Shown one piece after another: positions 33,168-41,866 of a DNA stretch of 50,617 nucleotides. The translations under genes and the position numbers were made by a program. The DNA is taken from NCBI GenBank assembly GCA_902488835.1, contig CABTXQ010000004.1, positions 1 through 50,617 of the forward strand. The letters run 5' to 3'. This DNA is from an uncultured Ileibacterium sp. (GTDB lineage: Bacteria > Bacillota > Clostridia > Peptostreptococcales > Anaerovoracaceae). Position 1 is the stretch's first letter, and each line of letters begins with the position of its first letter. A model generated the notes under the pieces. The model was not told the DNA's origin. It searched no databases and worked only from the letters and a program-made list of their open reading frames with translations.

Positions 33168-34091
33168 ATGAAACAGGCGGTTATTGATATAGGTTCAAAC
33201 TCTATACGCCTTACGTTATACGAGATACAGGAAGACACCTTCAAAATATTGTTTAGAGAAAAGGTCATGGCGGGGCTTGCCGGATATGTTGATGATGGAA
33301 AACTTAACATGGATGGAATTGAAAGTGCATGCGAGGGGTTGCTAAAATTCAGGAGCATATTGGAAACATTGGAAATAGAGAATATTAGTGTCTTTGCAAC
33401 AGCGTCTTTGAGAAACATTTCAAATACGAGTGAAGCCCTTTCAGTAATAAATGCTGCTACAGGGTACAATGTTGAGATTATCTCGGGAGAAGATGAGGCA
33501 CTTTTCGGATATTATGGAGTAACAGCAGAATTAAATCTTTCAAGCGGAGTTTTTATCGATATTGGAGGTGCAAGTACTGAGATTGTAATGTTCGATGATG
33601 GCATTCCTAGCAATTATAATAGTTTTCCTGTCGGTTCACTAAGCCTATATAGAAATTTTGTAAAAAAAATTCTACCAGGCAAATCATCCATCAAGGATAT
33701 TAATCAAGAAATTAGAGATAAAATTGATATAGATAAGGAATTAATATCACCTCATTCACTTCTTATAGGGGTAGGAGGCACTGCGCGTGCTGCAATGAAA
33801 CTATCAAATCACTATCATAAAATATCAGATGAATCAGCAAGCATGACGAGTGAACAGCTTGATGAGCTGTGCGCATTTCTTTTAAGCGGAAAAAAGGAAG
33901 CCTGCAATATGATATTGAAGCATGAAGCGGATCGTATACATACGATAATACCGGGTATTCTTATACTTCGACATGTTGTTCATCTTTTTGAGGCGAAACA
34001 GTTGATTGTTGGAAGATATGGCGTAAGGGAAGGATATTTATGTCAAAGGATAATAAAGAAAAATACAATTATACCCAAAATCGTGAATTAA
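33168..34091 (+). CDS. ppx: Exopolyphosphatase / GppA-like phosphatase (short form)
   Basis: A 307-residue ASKHA-fold protein. It has QAVIDIGSNSIRLTLYEI, ATASLRNISN, ISGEDEALFGYYGV, FIDIGGASTEIVMFDDG and IGVGGTARAAMKL. It hydrolyses terminal phosphate of polyphosphate or pppGpp; the short length lacks the C-terminal HD-like domain of larger Ppx. The ATG at 33168 follows AAAGAGG. The gene overlaps ppk by 52 bases, so the two act as a pair making and degrading polyphosphate. Confidence 0.88.
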   Translation: MKQAVIDIGSNSIRLTLYEIQEDTFKILFREKVMAGLAGYVDDGKLNMDGIESACEGLLKFRSILETLEIENISVFATASLRNISNTSEALSVINAATGYNVEIISGEDEALFGYYGVTAELNLSSGVFIDIGGASTEIVMFDDGIPSNYNSFPVGSLSLYRNFVKKILPGKSSIKDINQEIRDKIDIDKELISPHSLLIGVGGTARAAMKLSNHYHKISDESASMTSEQLDELCAFLLSGKKEACNMILKHEADRIHTIIPGILILRHVVHLFEAKQLIVGRYGVREGYLCQRIIKKNTIIPKIVN

Positions 34092-36169
34092 GTTGGCTTC
34101 GCTTTAACAGGAGGGTACTTGAAGAAGCGGCAGACCCTAAAGTACCGGTTCTTGAGAGGCTGAAATTCATTTCAATTTTTTCTAGCAATCTAGATGAATT
34201 TTTTATGGTAAGAGTTGGAAGCTTATTCGACCTTTCAAGAATGACACCAAATGATACCGATAACAAAACCGGATGGACTCCAAAAGAGCAGCTTTACCAG
34301 ATATATAAAGCGGTTCCGGGACTTCTTGCGATGAAAGAACAGATTTATACTGCGGTTTTGGAAGAGCTTGAAAGAAGCGGCATCTATGATACATCTATGG
34401 ATGACCTAAATGCTTCAGATTTGAAGCAGATTAATCGATTCTTTAAGATGGAACTACTTCCAATACTTTCTCCCATAATCATAGGTCATAATCACCCTGT
34501 GCCACATCTTGTGAATAAGAGATTATATGCCGCAGCACTTCTTGAGAACAAGAAAGGTCATAAGGCGGTAGGCATAGTACCTATTCCGGAAAGGCTTCCT
34601 CAGTTTATTATGCTTTCTGATGGTAAGAGATTTATTCGCACGGAAAACATTCTGCTTAGATGGCTTCCTACTCTTTTCGGTTCGTATACGTTAAAAGAAA
34701 GCTGCGTACTTGCCGTTACTAGAAATGCAGATATAAGTTTTGACGAGGAAAAATTTGACGATAATGAAGAAGATTTTCGTAAACAGATGAAAAAACTTCT
34801 GAAACAGCGAGATCACCTTGCTGTGGTCAGGCTTGAATTGAGCGAAAAGATATCTCAAGAATTTATAAAAAACCTTACAAAACTGATAAAGGTTGAGGAA
34901 TATCAGATTGTTGTTGATACCTGCCCTCTTAACATGAGCTATGTATTTAAGCTAGTAGATGAGATCGGTTTAGAATTTTCTAAATCAATGTTTTATCCGG
35001 ATTATAAGGCAGCTTGGCCAAATGATTTGGATAAGGACCATTCTATGATGATGCAGGTGCAGCAGAAAGATAGACTTTTGTTCTACCCTTATGAATCGGT
35101 AGAACCATTTATTAAATTATTAAATGAGGCAGCGGACAATCCAAACGTCTTATCGATAAAGATTACAATATACAGGCTCGCATCTTCTTCCAAAATCGCA
35201 CAGGTTCTTTGTAGAGCGGCGGAGAATGGCAAGGATGTGCTTGTGCTAATGGAGCTTCGAGCTCGCTTTGATGAGGAGAACAACCTAGTTTGGTCAAAGA
35301 TGATGGAAGAATCCGGGTGTCAAGTAATATACGGAACTGAAGGCTTTAAATGCCACAGTAAAATCTGTCTGATAACATACAGGAAATACAATAGGACAAA
35401 TTATATAACACAAATCGGGACCGGCAATTATAACGAGAAGACAAATGCCATGTATACAGACCTTAGTCTTATGACGGCAGATCCTTTGATTGGGGAAGAT
35501 GCAGCATCATTCTTTCGCAATCTGCTTGTAAACAAACTTGACGGTGAATATAGAGAACTTGCCGTATCGCCATTCGGAATTAAGACAATTCTGCTTCAAA
35601 AAATTGATGAGCAAATAGCTCTTGGCAATGATGGATATCTATGCATAAAGGCAAATTCTGTAACCGAAAGGGAAGTAATTGATAAGTTAAAAGAAGCATC
35701 AAAAGCCGGTGTAAAAATACAGCTTATTATACGTGGAATATGTTGTATTCTACCGGGAGTCCCGGTTTATACCGAGAATATACATGTTACGAGCATTGTC
35801 GGAAGATTTTTGGAACACAGCAGGATATATCAATTTGGAAAAGGTGAACAAGCAGAATACTACATTTCTTCTTCTGATCTTATGACGAGAAATTTAAATC
35901 GCAGAGTTGAAATCGCATGTCCTGTTCATGATAAACAGATATGTGAGAAGATTAGTTGGATGCTTGAGGCACAATTATCAGACACGGCAAAAGCTAGCAT
36001 GATGCTGCCAAGTGGATCATATTGTCGTAAGCACAGTGCAGAACCTTTCGATTCGCAAGATTTCTTTACAAAAAATTCCGTACATATAGCTAAAGAGCCA
36101 ATAAAATCAGAGCGGACACTCAAGATTAAATTGAAGGACTTGATCAGGAGTATTTTTAAAACCCATTAA
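34040..36169 (+). CDS. ppk1: Polyphosphate kinase 1
   Basis: A 709-residue PPK1. The N-domain is NRELSWLRFNRRVLEEA and FFMVRVGSL. The autophosphorylated His is H439 in GFKCHSKICL, and the second catalytic His is H593 in LEHSRIYQF. The conserved QIGTGNYNEKT and MTRNLNRRVEIACPV segments are present. It makes polyphosphate from ATP at the membrane or in granules. GGGAAGGA precedes the ATG, which lies inside ppx. Length and motifs are complete. Confidence 0.95.
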   Translation: MSKDNKEKYNYTQNRELSWLRFNRRVLEEAADPKVPVLERLKFISIFSSNLDEFFMVRVGSLFDLSRMTPNDTDNKTGWTPKEQLYQIYKAVPGLLAMKEQIYTAVLEELERSGIYDTSMDDLNASDLKQINRFFKMELLPILSPIIIGHNHPVPHLVNKRLYAAALLENKKGHKAVGIVPIPERLPQFIMLSDGKRFIRTENILLRWLPTLFGSYTLKESCVLAVTRNADISFDEEKFDDNEEDFRKQMKKLLKQRDHLAVVRLELSEKISQEFIKNLTKLIKVEEYQIVVDTCPLNMSYVFKLVDEIGLEFSKSMFYPDYKAAWPNDLDKDHSMMMQVQQKDRLLFYPYESVEPFIKLLNEAADNPNVLSIKITIYRLASSSKIAQVLCRAAENGKDVLVLMELRARFDEENNLVWSKMMEESGCQVIYGTEGFKCHSKICLITYRKYNRTNYITQIGTGNYNEKTNAMYTDLSLMTADPLIGEDAASFFRNLLVNKLDGEYRELAVSPFGIKTILLQKIDEQIALGNDGYLCIKANSVTEREVIDKLKEASKAGVKIQLIIRGICCILPGVPVYTENIHVTSIVGRFLEHSRIYQFGKGEQAEYYISSSDLMTRNLNRRVEIACPVHDKQICEKISWMLEAQLSDTAKASMMLPSGSYCRKHSAEPFDSQDFFTKNSVHIAKEPIKSERTLKIKLKDLIRSIFKTH

Positions 36170-36268
36170 TCGTTTCTATTAAAAGGCCAAAAAGCAAAAA
36201 TACGACAATTATACTGTCGCATATGGGCAAATAACGCCATTAATGCTATTAAAATATTGAATTAAAAA

Positions 36269-36297
36269 AACACCGTAACTCTTGAAGTTACGGTGTT
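36269..36297 (-). terminator. Terminator of tRNA-Lys (possibly bidirectional)
   Basis: AACACCGTAACT pairs perfectly with AGTTACGGTGTT. Seven T follow on the minus strand, just after the tRNA 3' end, and four on the plus strand after ppk1. Confidence 0.88.
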
Positions 36298-36303
36298 TTC
36301 GTG

Positions 36304-36379
36304 TGGTGCGCCATCAGGGGTTCGAACCCTGGACACCCTGATTAAGAGTCAGGTGCTCTGCCAGCTGAGCTAATGGCAC
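36304..36379 (-). tRNA. tRNA-Lys (anticodon CTT)
   Basis: A complete cloverleaf on the minus strand. The acceptor GTGCCAT pairs with ATGGCGC (one G-U). The D arm is GCTCAGCTGGCAGAGC, the anticodon stem CCTGA/TCAGG with loop CTCTTAA (anticodon CTT, decoding AAG), and the T arm CAGGGTTCGAACCCCTG. CCA is encoded. It is a single tRNA with its own promoter and terminator. Confidence 0.97.
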
Positions 36380-36408
36380 AATTTATAAATGAATTATAGT
36401 GCTCAACT

Positions 36409-36437
36409 ATGTTAACATTTGAGAGATTTTAAGTCAA
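36409..36437 (-). promoter_or_regulatory. tRNA-Lys promoter
   Basis: On the minus strand TTGACT, 17 bases, TAACAT, about 23 bases before the mature tRNA. The AT-rich stretch from here to 36575 shows no gene. Confidence 0.65.
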
Positions 36438-36575
36438 GAAATATTTTACCTCTTTATCCACAATTTTATCTACAGATATAAAGTATTTAGGAATTATCTT
36501 TTGCAAAAATCTATATAAAATACCGCAAAATATATAATGAAATTAGTCAATCTGTCAAAAAATAAGCTGTAAGCA

Positions 36576-36604
36576 TTGAATTAACAATATTCATCATGTA
36601 TAAT
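36576..36604 (+). promoter_or_regulatory. Promoter of the zinc-ribbon protein gene
   Basis: TTGAAT, 17 bases, TATAAT. The leader is about 53 bases and contains a repeated TCATGTATA. Confidence 0.65.
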
Positions 36605-36663
36605 TTATCATGTATATTGATAGGAACATTTTGAAGTAAAGCAATTAACTAGGAGGTAGTGTA

Positions 36664-38790
36664 GTGTTCTGTAGTAATTGTGGCAAGAAATTGTCGGAAG
36701 GAGACAAGTTCTGCGCCGAATGTGGGACTCCCGTAAATGCGGCAATTTTGCAGGCGGAAGAGGAAGTAGCACAGAAACATAATACCGGTGATATTGCAAG
36801 TAATTATAAAGTTCATGAGATTCCAACAGATGAGCATGTAAAAATGGAAGATGCTTACAATGTTTGGGCTGAAGAAGATTCCGCAAAGCAGGAAGAGAAA
36901 ACGAAACCTCTTTCGCTTGATTGGAGTTCTGTAATAGATGAGCCGCGCAAGAAGAGGGCACCAGATATCGGATCTCCATGGGATGAAGATGTAGAGAATG
37001 AGTATGTTGCACCTGAGTCACCCGAAATGCCAGAGCTTGATGTTGACTTCGGGGATCCATCAAAGGATCGCAGCAGAACTATGACATTCATAGATATTCT
37101 CAAACAAGAAAAGGAAGAAAGAAGACGTAGCGAAAGCTCAAAGGGTTTCTCAGATCTTATAGCAGAAGAACAAAAAGCCGAAGATATTATTCCTTCAGGG
37201 GAGCTTGAGAAAACACAAGGATACACAGATCTTAAACAGGATATAATCGCAGAGCTTTCCAAAGATGAATCAGAAGAAAAAGAAACACCTGATTTTGATA
37301 GCCAGTTTGATTATATCAAGATGGAAAGCGAACCAGAAGATGTTGATTTATTTAATGATGTAGATCTTGATAAGATACCAGATGATGGTAAAGCTGACCT
37401 AGAACCTGAAGATACATATAGCGATTATGAAGATGCGTATGATCCGGGAAGAAGAAGTCGTTTTGTCAGGGCTAAAGAGTATGATGAGGCGGAAGAGTTA
37501 GAGGAGTCTGCACTTAACGATGCATCCGATGATGAAGACGTAGTCGAAAGTTCTTCTGATATTTTGATCGATGATCAAGAGGTAGAGCCTGCTGAAGAAT
37601 ATTCATATGAGGATCCTTCTATTGACGATGAGATAAAAGAGCTGGAACGTCAGTTAGCAGAATTGATGAGCAAAAGAGATGAAATAAAGGACTCTCAGAT
37701 TGATGCTGAAGAGGAGCTTGTCAAACAGGACCTTGATGAACAGGAGACTAATCAGCAGAAATTTGATATTGAGAGCCTGGAGGATCTTAGCAGCTTTGAA
37801 GATCTTGAGCATGACGACTACGATATAGATGAAGTAATAAAGGAACTTGGAGAATTTGAGAATGATATCCCTGAGACATATGGGGAAGCATCTTTCGGAC
37901 CAATTGACAAACCTGAAGAAGAGATAATAGAAGAAGGGGAAGAAAAGGTTGAAGAGTTCGATGATATGCTTAAAGAGAATCCAAAAGCGGATATTTCTCA
38001 ACTGATAGATAAAAAAAAGCCAGTTCAGCCAGAGACATATGAACAGGTTCCTGTTGACGAAGCAAATGATAAAGAAGGAAGTGCTGAAGACTTAATTGCC
38101 TCAATTGATAAAGAGTTAAGGGATCTCGGCATAGATGAAGGCATTGAAGATAAATCAGAAGTCGAAGATCAACAAGATGATCAATTAATTGAAACAACAA
38201 AGACGGAAGATGATGAATTGCCTGAAAATGACTACTATACGATTGAGGACGACCTTTTGAGCAGTGAACTGTTCGATGATGATGAAGCTGAAGCGACCAA
38301 AAAGATAGAGAAGTTTTACACTCTATACAGGAAAAACGAAGAATTTCAGAAACTGCTTGATGAAGAGTACAAAAAGCTTCAGGGAGGAAATTATCATGAG
38401 GATATGAATGAACTCGTTGCTGCTGATGAAAGGTTTGATGTATATGCAGATACTTCTTCCGTAGCAAAGTCAAAATCAGATGATTCTCACGAGGAAATTC
38501 TTAAAGAAGATTCAAAAGAAGATATTGAGAATGGAATAAAGGAAGAGATAGTTCCTGATAAGGAAAAAGCTTCTAATGTTGATGAAAACAAAAAAGATGA
38601 AGAACATGGAAGCACCGCTCTCACAGTAGTTGCAATAGTTATTGCAGTATTGCTCGTAATTTTACTCGTTATGATACTGATAATAAATTTTGCACCAAAT
38701 AGCGGTATAGGAAGAGGACTTAGCAATATGGTAGGTAATTTTACAAGCCTTTTCGGTGATGCAGAAGATAATTCCGGCATATTGCTATAA
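36664..38790 (+). CDS. Zinc-ribbon protein with long acidic region and C-terminal membrane helix
   Basis: 708 residues starting with GTG after AGGAGG. The first 25 residues are a zinc ribbon (C3, C6, C17, C20: FCSNCG and KFCAECGTPV). Residues of about 40-640 are highly acidic and low-complexity, rich in Glu/Asp/Ser/Lys, with helical patches (IDDEIKELERQLAELMSKRD), and are probably largely disordered or coiled. One membrane helix lies at about 653-676 (VVAIVIAVLLVILLVMILII), so the ribbon and acidic region are likely cytoplasmic with a short outside tail. Function is unknown. Such ribbons often occur on clostridial envelope proteins. Confidence 0.75.
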   Translation: MFCSNCGKKLSEGDKFCAECGTPVNAAILQAEEEVAQKHNTGDIASNYKVHEIPTDEHVKMEDAYNVWAEEDSAKQEEKTKPLSLDWSSVIDEPRKKRAPDIGSPWDEDVENEYVAPESPEMPELDVDFGDPSKDRSRTMTFIDILKQEKEERRRSESSKGFSDLIAEEQKAEDIIPSGELEKTQGYTDLKQDIIAELSKDESEEKETPDFDSQFDYIKMESEPEDVDLFNDVDLDKIPDDGKADLEPEDTYSDYEDAYDPGRRSRFVRAKEYDEAEELEESALNDASDDEDVVESSSDILIDDQEVEPAEEYSYEDPSIDDEIKELERQLAELMSKRDEIKDSQIDAEEELVKQDLDEQETNQQKFDIESLEDLSSFEDLEHDDYDIDEVIKELGEFENDIPETYGEASFGPIDKPEEEIIEEGEEKVEEFDDMLKENPKADISQLIDKKKPVQPETYEQVPVDEANDKEGSAEDLIASIDKELRDLGIDEGIEDKSEVEDQQDDQLIETTKTEDDELPENDYYTIEDDLLSSELFDDDEAEATKKIEKFYTLYRKNEEFQKLLDEEYKKLQGGNYHEDMNELVAADERFDVYADTSSVAKSKSDDSHEEILKEDSKEDIENGIKEEIVPDKEKASNVDENKKDEEHGSTALTVVAIVIAVLLVILLVMILIINFAPNSGIGRGLSNMVGNFTSLFGDAEDNSGILL

Positions 38791-38810
38791 TCGAATAATT
38801 GAATTTACTT

Positions 38811-38841
38811 ATGCGGCAGCTTCACCTGTGATGCTGCCGCA
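38811..38841 (+). terminator. Stem-loop terminator after the zinc-ribbon gene
   Basis: TGCGGCAGC pairs perfectly with GCTGCCGCA; the T run after it is poor (TTCTGTATATT), so efficiency may be moderate. Confidence 0.6.
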
Positions 38842-38850
38842 TTCTGTATA

Positions 38851-38879
38851 TTGATAAATAATTTCACAGGGATTAATAT
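38851..38879 (+). promoter_or_regulatory. Promoter of the UPF0182 gene
   Basis: TTGATA, 17 bases, TAATAT, followed by AGGAGG and a TTG start. Confidence 0.55.
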
Positions 38880-38909
38880 AAGACGAGAATAAAAGAGGAG
38901 GAAGACAAT

Positions 38910-41831
38910 TTGAAGTCTTTTAATTTCAAGTTAAAAAGGAAAGCAAAAAATACGGAAAAACCAGCAGGAAACAAGAATGGTTGGAAAACACTACTTATCA
39001 TATTTGTAATTATAGGGGTTGTGCTTAGCCTTGTCGGGTTCATAACAGACTGCATGTGGTTTGCTGATCTTGGTTATTCGTCCGTTTTTTGGAAAAAGTA
39101 TATAACTGAATTTGAGATAGGAGCATTGATTTTCGTCATTTCGGTTCTCCTCACCCGCCTATATCTGAAAAGCCTAAAAAAAGGATATTTCAGCCAGATA
39201 GAATCCAAGGAAATCCCTAACTTAAAAAGGCTTAATATCATTTCCTGGATACTTGCAGGAGCATTTGGAATTATGGTTGCAGTTCCTATGACAAAGTCTA
39301 TTTGGCTTGAGTGGCTGAAATTTTTTAATGCAGAAAAATTCAATCTTAAAGACCCTGTTTTTCATCTGGATATAGGGTTCTATGTTTTTAAACTCGATTT
39401 TCTTGAGGCACTGAATTCGATAGTTATCGGCATAGTGATAGGATTAGTAATTGTTACACTCATATATTATGTGATCCTTCTAATGGTAAGGACACCGGAT
39501 TTTATTGAGGATAGCGAGCCAGATTTCAATGATGGTCAGAATTATACGGCAGATGATGTAAGAAAAGATTTTGATAACACCATACCTTTCAGAGAAGGAA
39601 AAGCAGGCAAAGCTTCAGATATTATACGAGATTTTGTAAGAAAAGACAGAACAAACAAAACTCATTTGAACAGGAATAATATTTCACATCTTTTTAACAT
39701 AGCATCGCTAAAGATTACAATACTAGGTATTATTGCGTACCTTATGCTCTGTTTACACTTCGTTCTTGAGCAGTTTAACCTTCTTCATGCACATACCGGG
39801 ACAGTATATGGAGCGGGATTTACGGATGTGAATATAACATTGAACATATATAGAATAATAATGTTACTTTCTCTCATTGGAATTATTACATTCGGAATTC
39901 ATATGAGAAAAAGGGAGTATAAGAAGCTGTTAAAAGTACCGGCAATAATTCTTGGGGTTCTTGTCCTCGGCTTTGGGGTACAGTTAGCTGTACAGGGACT
40001 TATCGTCAGCCCTGATGAGATTAATAAAGAGAGTAAATATCTCAGTAATAATATTGAATTTACAAGACATGCTTATGGGCTTGACTCGATTGACGTTAAA
40101 CCGTTCAAAGCGGAAAGCGGCCTTGATGCAGAAGTAATAAGAAATAATAACCCAACAATTGGAAATATAAGGATAAATGATTACGAACCGGTTAAAGATT
40201 TTTATAATCAGACTCAGAGCATAAGGCAATATTATGATTTTAATGATGTTGATATAGACAGATATATGATAAATGGAGCATTGACACAGACATATCTTGC
40301 GGCAAGGGAGATTAATGAGGGAAAAATAAGCGACACGTGGATAAATAAGCATCTAAAATATACCCACGGATACGGATTTACACTGTCGCAAGTTGATGCT
40401 GTTACATCTAGCGGACAACCAGATGTTCTCGTTAAAAATATTCCGTCAGTATCATCTGTAAAAGAAATAAATATTGACCGTCCTGAGATATATTTTGGAG
40501 AGAGTACTGACAATTACGTGGTTGTTAATACAGATGAGCAGGAGTTTGATTATCCTGATGGGAATGATAATAAGTACACTAAATACGAAGCAAAGTCCGG
40601 AATTAAGATGAATCTTTTAAATAGAATTCTTTTCTCAATCAGAGAACGAAGCCCGCAGCTCCTTGTTTCTTCAAATGTAAATTCCGATTCGAGAATTATA
40701 ATCAATAGGAACGTAGAGAAGCGTGTAAAGCGGATAATGCCATATCTCAAATATGAAAAGGATCCTTATATGGTCACTGTTGACGGCAAGTTATATTGGA
40801 TAATTGACGCCTATACAACAAGTTCTAATTATCCTTATTCAGAGCCTTATTCAGGGGATATAAATACAGCAAACTATATAAGAAATTCAATAAAAGTTGT
40901 GATTGATGCATATACGGGGGATCTCACATATTATATTGTAGATAATAATGACCCTATAGCGAAGACATATATGAAGATATATCCTAAACTTTTCAAAGAT
41001 ATCGAAAAAATGCCAGAAGGTATAAAGTCGCATCTAAGATATCCTAATTCTCTATTCGAGGTGCAAGCAGAGGTATATACAAAGTATCATATGCAAGAAA
41101 CTAAGGTTTTCTATCAGAAAGAAGATTTATGGGATATTTCAAAACAAATATACGGAACAAGCGAGAAGAAGATGGAGCCCAGCTACTATATATTCAGATT
41201 GCCTGGAGAAAAGGAAGCAGAGTTCATTAATATGGTTCCGTTCACACCTAAGTCAAAGCAGAACATGACTGCAATAATGATGGCAAGAAACGACGGTGAT
41301 AATTACGGAAAACTAATGGTGTATAAATTGCCAAAGAATAAGACGGTATACGGTCCTATGCAGATAGAAGCACAGATTGATCAGAACACCGAGATCTCTA
41401 AAGAATTCTCGCTTTGGAATTCATCCGGATCAAAGTATAGGCGAGGAGATATGTTTGTGATACCGATCGAGGAATCACTTATGTACGTGGAACCGGTGTA
41501 TCTTGAAGCATCAAATCAGGCGATTCCAGAGGTCAAGAGGGTGATTGTTGCATATGGAGATAGAATTGCATATCAACCGACTCTTGCAGCTGCACTTGAA
41601 GAGTTATTTGGAGAAGATGCAAGTGCAGGAGCATCGGGATCAGGGAAAGAAATGTCTGGTGAGAAAGGTTCAAAAGGAGAGAGCAGCTCAGTAAAAGATC
41701 TTGCAATTAAAGCAAGCGAGGCTTATGAAAAAGCTGTGAATGCACAAAGGCAGGGAGACTGGAAATTATATGGTGAATATCTTAAAGAACTTCAGAAGTA
41801 CCTTGACCAGCTGAAAGATGCTACAGAATAA
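38910..41831 (+). CDS. UPF0182-family membrane protein
   Basis: 973 residues, starting with TTG after AGGAGG. There are about seven hydrophobic helices in the first 375 residues, then a large extracytoplasmic domain. Typical UPF0182 stretches are present: DCMWFADLGYSSVFWKKY, FHLDIGFYVFKLDFLEAL, NNIEFTRHAYGLD, PYLKYEKDPYMVTVDGKLYW and VIDAYTGDLTYYIVD. The C-terminus carries a Ser/Gly/Lys-rich linker and a helical RQGDWKLYGEYLKELQKYLDQ segment. The family is widespread in actinobacteria and Clostridia and its role is not known. Confidence 0.9.
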   Translation: MKSFNFKLKRKAKNTEKPAGNKNGWKTLLIIFVIIGVVLSLVGFITDCMWFADLGYSSVFWKKYITEFEIGALIFVISVLLTRLYLKSLKKGYFSQIESKEIPNLKRLNIISWILAGAFGIMVAVPMTKSIWLEWLKFFNAEKFNLKDPVFHLDIGFYVFKLDFLEALNSIVIGIVIGLVIVTLIYYVILLMVRTPDFIEDSEPDFNDGQNYTADDVRKDFDNTIPFREGKAGKASDIIRDFVRKDRTNKTHLNRNNISHLFNIASLKITILGIIAYLMLCLHFVLEQFNLLHAHTGTVYGAGFTDVNITLNIYRIIMLLSLIGIITFGIHMRKREYKKLLKVPAIILGVLVLGFGVQLAVQGLIVSPDEINKESKYLSNNIEFTRHAYGLDSIDVKPFKAESGLDAEVIRNNNPTIGNIRINDYEPVKDFYNQTQSIRQYYDFNDVDIDRYMINGALTQTYLAAREINEGKISDTWINKHLKYTHGYGFTLSQVDAVTSSGQPDVLVKNIPSVSSVKEINIDRPEIYFGESTDNYVVVNTDEQEFDYPDGNDNKYTKYEAKSGIKMNLLNRILFSIRERSPQLLVSSNVNSDSRIIINRNVEKRVKRIMPYLKYEKDPYMVTVDGKLYWIIDAYTTSSNYPYSEPYSGDINTANYIRNSIKVVIDAYTGDLTYYIVDNNDPIAKTYMKIYPKLFKDIEKMPEGIKSHLRYPNSLFEVQAEVYTKYHMQETKVFYQKEDLWDISKQIYGTSEKKMEPSYYIFRLPGEKEAEFINMVPFTPKSKQNMTAIMMARNDGDNYGKLMVYKLPKNKTVYGPMQIEAQIDQNTEISKEFSLWNSSGSKYRRGDMFVIPIEESLMYVEPVYLEASNQAIPEVKRVIVAYGDRIAYQPTLAAALEELFGEDASAGASGSGKEMSGEKGSKGESSSVKDLAIKASEAYEKAVNAQRQGDWKLYGEYLKELQKYLDQLKDATE

Positions 41832-41866
41832 ATTGATATATAAGTTCTAAAGTCATGGAGGCGAAA

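Noticed and set aside
36608..37063. 151-residue His/Leu-rich minus-strand frame
   Set aside because: It is a shadow of the GTG-started zinc-ribbon gene; its His/Leu bias comes from reading acidic codons backwards.
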